From: Membranipora membranacea
Taxonomy: Eukaryota > Bryozoa > Gymnolaemata > Cheilostomatida > Membraniporidae
NCBI GenBank assembly: GCA_914767715.1
Contig: OU612070.1
Coordinates: 15,207,501 to 15,271,500, forward strand
Reading direction: 5' to 3'
Length of the DNA stretch: 64,000 bases
Each line of letters begins with the position of its first letter. Within the stretch, counting starts at the first letter, position 1. Made by a program: the position numbers and the translations under genes. Shown here one piece after another: positions 57,201 to 64,000 of this stretch. The notes below the pieces were generated by a model. The model searched no databases. It saw only the letters and a list, made by a program, of their open reading frames with translations, and had not been told where the DNA came from.

Positions 57201-60200
57201 CTTCTTTTTTAACAGCTGAGAACATGAAATTGAATCAGAGCTTAAAGGGCAACCAAGGTTTCGCAGCAACGCATAATGGGCAGTAAATAATGAGCTAGGC
57301 AGCATCAGCTTTGTGCATTACGCGATGCAAAACTCAAACTAGTTGCTGACTCTAAGCTGGGTAACACTTCGGTTTAGGGGAGGTTCCAAGACATTGCTGT
57401 AATGATGATAGAGCACAGGCTAAATAATAACAGGACAGGAAACTGCTCTGGGGTATTCTATTTTAGCTGAGTTTGAGTACCTGATGGATGAAATGTTTCA
57501 CAAGAATTCTGGCTGAATAATCATCCGAATTAGATTTTGTCTTTTTCCCTCTGCAGAAGGTGCAATCTGCTATTAATCAATGAGGGCCAATGAGAAGTTG
57601 TTTGAAACCCTGGTTGCCCTTTAACAAAATGATTATATTAATGAGAACAATTTTTGCATCAATTGGTAAGCCTTTTGCAGTGAGGCAAGTCAGACAGTGC
57701 TATTTGTAAGATTTTCAATGTTTTTGGTTTTCGATCTCCTTATAAATATTGCTCCTAGAGTATGAAGCCAGGTGAATCTATTTTGAATGTTTTTTTGAAA
57801 TTGATCGGATGATATTTGATTTCAAAATGCCGTCTTGCAACATGTACATAGTAAATCAGCTTACCTTTTCCAATAACTGCTTGAGATGATTGTGTAAGCT
57901 TTGTGAAGTTGTCCTGCAAGTAAGGATCACAGCAATGATTGATTGCTTAGAAAAGATTTCAAAGTGAAAGGAAAGTCCCATGGAAAGACTGGTGTATCGG
58001 ACTTGTTGATTTGTTATCAAAATAATTCCCCAACACTTAGAGAAGAATATTTTAGAGTTTTGTGAAACAAAACGCACAAATCCTCTACGAAAATATTGCA
58101 CCACAAAATTTTATTTCTCTATCTTGTATAGCAGAATGATATAATATTGCTATACTCTTATATTAAACATAACAAAAAGGAGACATACCTTATACTTGAT
58201 GATGAATACTGGCTGAACCATATATTCTTTTCCTTCTGTGACTGGTTGGTTAGTGTAATTACCATACCCATTTCCATCTCCAAGGTAAAACTCCTTGCCA
58301 CTCTGCGGAATATCAGCTGGTTCAAACTGAGCAGTGATATAACAATCAGAAGAATTATTATTGAAGTTTTCTGTTTTATTTTTCAATTTCTCGAAATCAC
58401 TCAAGCTGCAGGGTGCCGCAGCGTTTCTCTTCTTTCTTGGGCCTGTTGATGACCGCTGTTGAGCAATCACAAGATAGGAGCTAAAAAAGAGATTGATTGA
58501 ATATTGCCATATCACATATCATAAATTGATCCAGTTGATCCAACCAAAAATGAGCATAGTTATCCAAAAATTATGCTGCAATATGCATATGCTGAGTTTT
58601 TAGTGGATCACTTGATGTCATATTTATTCTTTACAGCTGAAATGAATGAACTCAAATCTGGTTAGGAGGGAGAAAGAAAATTCCACAATATATAATAATT
58701 GATCTGGTGATCTTGACCGGACCACAGATACATACCTGACAGGTTTATTAGCAACATCCACCGGATAAAGTTTAACCAGGATAGTAGGAAAATCTTTTGA
58801 TTCAGTCAAATCCAGCTTCGTCATTTCTCTTGCTGCATCAACTGCATAAAGACAGTGTAACTGATCAATAGTAATTGCTGTGCATTGTTCAAGATCAACA
58901 ACTAATGATATCTAGTATAGCTAGTGGAGAGAAGGCTTGGAATAGATGGAGGGAGTTGATAGGGGGCCTTCGTGACAAGAAATTTTCTACCAAACTGAAG
59001 GCCTTGATGTACAAAACAAGCCATCACTGATGTACGGAGATGAGATTCGGCACAGCGACAGGGATATGGTAGGCGCGACTGAGATGAAGATATGCTCTAG
59101 CAAATTGACAGTATTGACTGGGAAGACCATGTGAGAAATGGCAGTATAATAGTAGAGGCCAAGATAGAGATGAGAACGCAACAACTTCAGATGAAGAGTA
59201 TGGTTTGATACCATCAAGTAGATAAGCAAGCTATGTAGATATTGGGCCTCTCAGTTGATGATCATGCTGAATACAGAATTAGATGGCATTCGCTAATAGA
59301 GCTTGGACTGCAACTGCAGACCTGCAACACATCCCAAAGCACGTAATTTGTGACCATACTTTGGTGGATGGTCATATTGGTGATTTTTAGTTTGGTGCAT
59401 ATGTTAGTCAGTTAGATCAACTGATACTCACCAACTCTAAAAAAATACTGATACTTACATACCACAGATGTGTAGTTTGTATGAAAGATTGTAGGACCAT
59501 CTCCTACTCTGTTTTGTGCAGTAATAGTGCAATCAACTTTTGTAGCAGATTTTAGGCCACAAATTGTGGCAATTTTATCATGTTTTGCATAAATTAGAGA
59601 ACCATTTGTACCAGTACATGACACCTGTAATGAAACACAATCAGATAACTCAGTAATTTCAGCAATAGCTCATCTAGATATGTACAGCATAATTGTATTC
59701 AATATGAAATCATATTTCTTGGTAGATTCAGGAGCCTGCACAATTACTTTTTAGCAATTGTCTTATCACGCCTCGTTAACATCATTATTTTAGAAAAGCA
59801 GATATGTACCTTGAATGTGTAATCATCTTTAGGTCCATTGTATCTAGCAGGCTGTTTGAACTTGAAATTGATACACTTTTCCATAGTGTAATGAGCCTCT
59901 AAAACAGGTTCCTCATCAGGTACTGCAATGAAACAAATATACAAGTATGGCATAAAGATGATATGGAATGCTTTCAGTGTTGAATTAAAGTACACATTAG
60001 GCTAAGATCAAAGTGTCACTGCAAATGGGCGATTAGCGCCTGTTCCAGTTCTTGGTAGCTCACCTCTAGGATGCATTTTAGTTTTCTAGGAAGTATCACA
60101 CTCTCAGTATGAGGATTTCAGGCAATTTGCGTCCCTCTTTAAGGGCAGCCCACCCTCTGATTTGTCATCATAGGAAATTAGGGATCGACTCTTTCCAGCT

Positions 60201-63200
60201 CAATGCTGTATCATACATATCTATTCAGTGATTAAAACAAACAATGACATGCTAGGAGTTCAAACTCACCAGCTGCGTTTGAAGTGAATGTTGTCTCGAA
60301 TTTAGATGTCTTTCCCGCACCATTCCTTGCTATAACTATTACAGTTGTATTTTCAAAAGGTTTCAAGTCCTCAATGTCCAAAATTCCATGAGTTTTGAGT
60401 GTTGAATTTAGGCAACTTCCCTGACAAACTTCAGTGGTATAGCCGTCCATTACATCACAGTTTGGTACAGTTTTCTGAATGAAAGAGATAAAGACTTATG
60501 GCAAATTGACATATGCAGATTTAGTTAGTATAAAAAATGAGATCAAGCAAGCCACTCAATTTGTTTTACAAAGCCTCTGTTGAAAAAAGCCTAGGGACTA
60601 GCACGATAGCTTCTTACCCAGCCAGCTTGTGGTGAATCCATTTATTATTATGATAAGAATATTGCCATAAAACACAGTACAAGGGCTGATAAATTTGCTA
60701 TTCATACTAGTTCTTGTGGAAGTTTCACTAACAAAATGGCTTAAACCAGAATAATGATCTTATTACAAACTGAAATCAATTAGTGAAATGAAATATAACT
60801 GTATAGCCATCACTGATATGTACACAGCAGTTGACATTGAACCATGCTTTTGGGCATAATTGTGCCGATCGCATAGCATCAAACAAAGAGTAATTATTAT
60901 CTTATTCGAACCGATGAGAGCTAGCAGCGTTAAACATCTGATACACTATGGTAAGGAGAGACAAACAACCAACAATCTACAACAACAATATGGGCATTTC
61001 TTTGATTGGGTTCTATCTGAATGATGTAGACTTAGACAATCACACGGCTAAGATCCGCCCAGATTTCTTAGAACGAATCCTGGGCAGACCTCCGATGAAC
61101 TTGAATATAACAAACTTACCCCTATATACACTGTGAGTCTGATTGTACTCTTATTGTTTGTCTTTGTTTCTGTCTGTGTTAGAATGACTACAGGCTTTGC
61201 TGGAGCTTATAAACAAAAACAATAAAGACATGGGACATCATTGCGAAACAACTTTGGGTAATTTCTAATGGAAAGGGAGGATTCACTCAAAGAATGCAGT
61301 TACTCTACCAAACTCCATCCGAAATTTCCCGAGGTCACCATAATTTTATGGGATTGTTGAGTATAAAGAGAACATGATATAATGAAATAGCGATGAAGGG
61401 AGAAATGACCTTGCCTCAAACTCTTCCAAGCTCGCAGTGCAGAGTGCTTGGCAATTTCAGAATATAGAAACAGCTTATAACATATTCGTGGTAAGGGGCT
61501 CGAGAATAAATATTTTTAGGTTATCATGGTCAATATGTAGTACATAGTAAAAGATGCATACTTGTGCAGGGTAAAGTTGAAGCCCAGGTGACTCCGATCG
61601 GACCTGGAAACTCTATATCGCCAATCTTACAGGTAAGCTCGAATCTATATTCGGTGCTAGGACTCAAACTTGTAGCTTTTATTGCTTGTGAATCACTGCT
61701 AAATATTTTGTTTTCGTTCAACTTTCCTTCTCTGACATAGGCTTGATACCTGAATAACAGGAATTTCTGATGCTGAAGATGAAACACCAACACACATTAT
61801 GTCCATCATCAGTAGCAGTGCACCAGAGGTACCAGCCAGGGCGGTTATAAGTGGAGCGGGCAATACTGAGATTTTCATGTGGACAGAGGCTGTGGCGCTT
61901 GAATATAAAAGAGGTTATTGTTTATTGGCCGTATCCATGGTCTTGAATCCATCAATTAGTGAAATCAAAGAACTTTGTTCATCAAAACAAGGATGATGTT
62001 TGACACCATCAACTGTTTGTAATGTCAATAATGTGTCATAGGTCGGTGATTTAGGGCAATGGAATCACTGACTGACCGGCGACTAGATATGAGGCTCGAG
62101 TCGTTGATATGATAAAATAATACTCACAAACAAGCAGAGGAAGATGGGTCGGCATTATGAATATACGGTATGTTCCTGAAAGGTTTGAATGGAATCGTAA
62201 TAGAATCGTACCACTGTTCCAGGCCAAAGAATTCAAGATCAGATTGAACTTCTGTAAAAAAGGATAAATGAAGAAAAGTAAGATCTGATTCTCATGGCTT
62301 GACATTGTGTTTACTGTTCAGATGATGTGATTGCCACAAAATTCACAGCGCAAACTCAAAGGATGACACTTTGTTTCTGTCCCAATCATCTGTTAATATG
62401 ACCAATATGGATATAATGAGAAACTGGAACTCTTACCTGCTTTGAATATGTTCACCTGTGCCAACCCAGGGTCACCTTTATCCTTTGTTGCTATTCGAAA
62501 TTTGTTTATGATTGGAGTGACGAAACCTCTACAGACTACGAAATGCTCATCCGAATTATCCACCCTGGCTATTTCAGTAAGCTGATTGCTGTCTTTTCCG
62601 TACACATAGGAATAGACAAGTTCATTGGACCGTCCATCTATAAGCACGGAAAAAGTATAGCTTTGATAATGCAACAGAAGATATGTTGTGCTGAGTTAAA
62701 TAATTCCCACTATTTGGTGGGTCACATTGGACTGACAAAAAAGAATGCTGGCCAGTTAGCTGCTGGAAATTCAAATTGTGAAAGGTCTGATGCTACAAAC
62801 CTCATAACCTGATTACCTCAACCCTGACCAGGATTCTGCCTAGTGCGGACCAGCCCTGAGATTATTAATGCCACTTTATAGTAATTATAATAATGACAAA
62901 CTTTTACTCTGCATCTGCAATTTTGCAGCACTTGTTTTTGTAATGAGAGGATGAAGCCTGTGGTAAAACCCTGAACATTTTTATTTCTTTGCGCTTCGGT
63001 GTCATAACAAGAACACCAAGAGGTAGTAGCTATTGCAGTTAATAACAAACAAGTTACAACATGTGTAAAAGTTAATTTCCTATCATACAGTCCAGAGCGC
63101 CCAAGAAGGTTCATGATGCAATAAAAGTTTGGAGATCACCAAGGCCTATTACTAGAGAAGTGTTAATTATTGCAGCAAAATATCACTGACCGATCCAGAC

Positions 63201-63349
63201 TACCTTAATTCATATGTGACCCAATAACTTACTAGTCATAACAACATAAGCATGTTCAAAGACAATGGAGGTCTCCCACACTATCTCCCAATAACCCTTC
63301 GCAACGGACCAGGTTATTCCATCAGTGGCTTTATCTGCCATGTTTGCTC
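44221..63349 (-). CDS. receptor-type tyrosine phosphatase with lectin/FN3 ectodomain, copy 2 (5' end outside window)
   Basis: Tandem duplicate of the RPTP at 17-37 kb. Thirty exons from the 5' side: 63233-63349, 62437-62637, 62128-62251, 61796-61897, 61562-61749, 61120-61205, 60270-60474, 59810-59922, 59459-59624, 58736-58841, 58189-58480, 57865-57913, 57065-57215, 56615-56736, 56123-56268, 55732-55819, 55191-55261, 54898-54934, 54577-54674, 54183-54308, 53371-53519, 52498-52633, 52099-52239, 48131-48227, 47841-47908, 47160-47288, 46826-46954, 46444-46589, 44954-45089, 44221-44295. Each equals its copy 1 counterpart in length (total 3,794 nt), with no frameshift or stop found. Splice sites are canonical or nearly so. 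Lectin domains 1 and 2 and the signal peptide should lie to the right of the window. Confidence 0.88.
45410..46425 (+). mobile_element. decayed LINE fragment in RPTP copy 2 intron
   Basis: A frame at 45,368-45,724 has FAVDTNIF (a ruined YADD box), then VLNYEKTHQVLF and TKFLGLTIDSDIDFNSHL, the usual order after the RT active site. Beyond it, stops interrupt, but YNHDTRS near 46,045 marks the LINE C-terminal region, followed by a 3' UTR. Unit 1 has no insert between the corresponding flanks at about 18,255 and 18,290, so it arrived after the duplication or was lost from copy 1. Confidence 0.75.
48003..48085. repeat. short hairpin element, unit 2 counterpart
   Basis: Counterpart of the hairpin at 20,284-20,369, with more mismatches between its arms. 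Confidence 0.6.
49105..49171 (+). mobile_element. possible reverse transcriptase scrap
   Basis: The frame EILVDLSTAFNTPAYDNFL resembles the RT block ALLDLSAAFDTVDH. It is interrupted by the inverted-repeat element that starts at 49,180. The sequence right of that element does not continue a clear RT, so the call is weak. Confidence 0.3.
49180..51804. mobile_element. 2.6-kb foldback-like DNA element, long inverted repeats, 8-bp target duplication
   Basis: The first ~250 bases are matched by the inverted last ~265 bases, and homology goes on inward to about 500 bases from the right end. The left arm is longer because a ~180-base unit is partly repeated (about 49,225, 49,430 and 49,860). Termini are CATAGAGTTATTATATACTC, inverted at the right end. 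Flanks are gaaattac (49,172-49,179) and gaaactac (51,805-51,812), an 8-bp target duplication with one difference. The interior (about 50,150-51,170) has a 22-G run at 50,802-50,823 and no transposase, so it is non-autonomous. Unit 1 lacks it. Confidence 0.85.
52099..55819 (-). CDS. RPTP copy 2: catalytic PTP domain D1
   Basis: Eight exons with all the D1 motifs of copy 1 in place. Differences at the active site: the WPD loop is WPDYGVP (copy 1 WPDHGVP) and the P-loop is HCSSGVGRTG (copy 1 [10 protein letters not shown]). The catalytic Asp, Cys and Arg are kept, so activity is expected. The end of the domain and the linker differ most (FDEMKYESSIQQ against [12 protein letters not shown]). Confidence 0.88.
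52821..53147 (-). mobile_element. tRNA-derived SINE, only in RPTP copy 2
   Basis: Reading the minus strand from 53,147: gtggtctgacggttaaggg (A-box type), then a perfect B box ggttcgattcc at about 53,083-53,093, then a body of some 250 bases ending in a poly(A) tract (the T-run at 52,820-52,833). Copy 1 has the uninterrupted site near 22,480-22,495, so the SINE inserted after the duplication. Confidence 0.85.
55500..55690 (-). mobile_element. tRNA-derived SINE, older than the duplication (unit 2)
   Basis: Counterpart of 24,590-24,785. Here the A box (ggagatggctcagttggttt) and B box (ggattcgactcc) are closer to the tRNA pattern than in unit 1. Confidence 0.7.
57065..58841 (-). CDS. RPTP copy 2: membrane-proximal domain, furin-type site and transmembrane exon
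   Basis: Exons 58736-58841, 58189-58480, 57865-57913 and 57065-57215. The basic site is kept as PRKKRNAAAPC, and the helix [20 protein letters not shown] differs from copy 1 by one Met-to-Ile change. The stalk reads NPDQDHSNGT where copy 1 has [10 protein letters not shown]. Confidence 0.82.
57246..57620. mobile_element. Kolobok-like TTAA MITE, single intact copy, unit 2
   Basis: Termini AGGGCAACCAAGGTTTC and GAAACCCTGGTTGCCCT, flanked by TTAA at 57,242-57,245 and 57,621-57,624. It has the same position as the unit 1 element but none of the palindromic extra ends, so this is the ancestral arrangement. No coding capacity. Confidence 0.82.
59459..63349 (-). CDS. RPTP copy 2: degenerate third lectin-like domain and FN3-like repeats
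   Basis: Exons 63233-63349 and 62437-62637 encode the lectin-like remnant; 62128-62251 through 59459-59624 encode the FN3-like repeats. Exon 62128-62251 shows a cluster of replacements (FFGLEQWYDSITIPF against [15 protein letters not shown]), more than neighbouring exons, which may point to relaxed constraint or selection on this loop region. Confidence 0.75.
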
Positions 63350-63435
63350 CTACAACAGAAACAAGTTTTGTTAGAATATGCCCTTTGATGATATTGGGGT
63401 GAGAAAATATCATTCTTTGTTAATAGGCAGTTGTC

Positions 63436-63911
63436 TGAGCTCTAATTTGAGGAGTTGCCCTCTCTCCAGTTTGGTACTTTTAACCCACGCCGCATAGTTA
63501 AAACGTGCTGAAAGAGGGTTATCTTGAAAACTGCTTGTGTTAGGATATAAATGATTTTAGATTCAGAATCTGCACCATTGAAAACACTATGGGACAGGGT
63601 TTCCAAATCATTGGGGGCTTGAAAGTTGATAAATCTTAATTTTAGTGATTATTCATGAAAAATTCCATGAAATTTGTCCGCAAAACAGGCAGAAATTGAT
63701 ATAATTGACAATCCGAATACCAAAATTATTTCCCAAACTATGTCCCTATCAGTTTTCAATGATGGAGATTTTGAATCAAAAATCAAATTTATCCTCACAT
63801 AAGCGGTTTTCAAGATAACCCTCTTTGCAGCACGTTTTTCCTATGCGGCGTGGGTTAAAAGTACCAAATTGGAGAGAGGACAGCTCCGAATTGATGCCCA
63901 AATCAGAACTA
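63436..63911. mobile_element. MITE with long inverted repeats, unit 2
   Basis: Counterpart of 33,060-33,535, in the same RPTP intron, with a few substitutions in the arms. Confidence 0.8.
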
Positions 63912-64000
63912 AAAAAACTGCCTATCTCAAAAAGAATTTTTAACAATTCGGGAATGCTGCTGTCATATATCAATTATTTTAACCTAGGTCATTATTATCC

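Noticed and set aside
1-64000. CRISPR arrays, operons, bacterial or phage genes
   Set aside because: No regularly spaced repeats of the right kind and no long contiguous prokaryotic frames; genes here are spliced and animal-like.

Overview
The window is nuclear DNA of an invertebrate animal. The signs are spliced genes with GT-AG introns, a receptor tyrosine phosphatase with a lectin and fibronectin ectodomain, a MEMO1-like gene, AT-rich intergenic DNA, several LINE lineages, tRNA-derived SINEs and many inverted-repeat DNA transposons. A marine invertebrate such as an echinoderm is my best guess (lectin-bearing receptor PTPs are, as I recall, reported from sea urchins), but the species cannot be fixed from sequence alone.

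The core is a direct tandem duplication of about 30 kb. Each unit holds the 3' end of a MEMO1-like gene on the plus strand, then, tail to tail on the minus strand, a receptor-type protein tyrosine phosphatase (RPTP). Unit 1 runs from about 8.2 to 36.7 kb and unit 2 from about 39.9 kb past the right edge. RPTP copy 1 (36,733 to 17,136) can be read as 35 exons whose lengths sum to 4,794 nt, or 1,597 residues. It encodes a signal peptide, two clear and one degenerate fucolectin/F5-8C-like domains, about five FN3-like domains, an RKKR furin-type site, one membrane helix, an intact catalytic PTP domain (D1) and a degenerate second one (D2). Copy 2 (63,349 to 44,221, 5' end outside the window) has the same 30 downstream exons, every one of identical length to copy 1, although the introns differ by many insertions. 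Both copies therefore look like genes under coding constraint.

The MEMO1 pieces look broken: unit 1 keeps only the last three exons and has a 2-nt frameshift; unit 2 keeps the last four exons in frame, but no 5' exons are visible.

The rest is mobile DNA. There is a CR1-type LINE with a 9-bp repeat tail (9.25-12.08 kb) and a truncated relative at 20.8 kb. A second LINE lies between the units (37.3-39.6 kb), and LINE remnants sit at 18.6 and 45.4 kb. There are two SINE types, a long-inverted-repeat element with 8-bp target duplications (49,180-51,804), a related small MITE (15,301-15,693), and a TTAA-flanked MITE that has formed head-to-head palindromes in copy 1. Since the paralogous intron often gives the empty site, insertions can be ordered before or after the duplication. 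The first 8 kb and several intergenic stretches hold no gene I can recognise.
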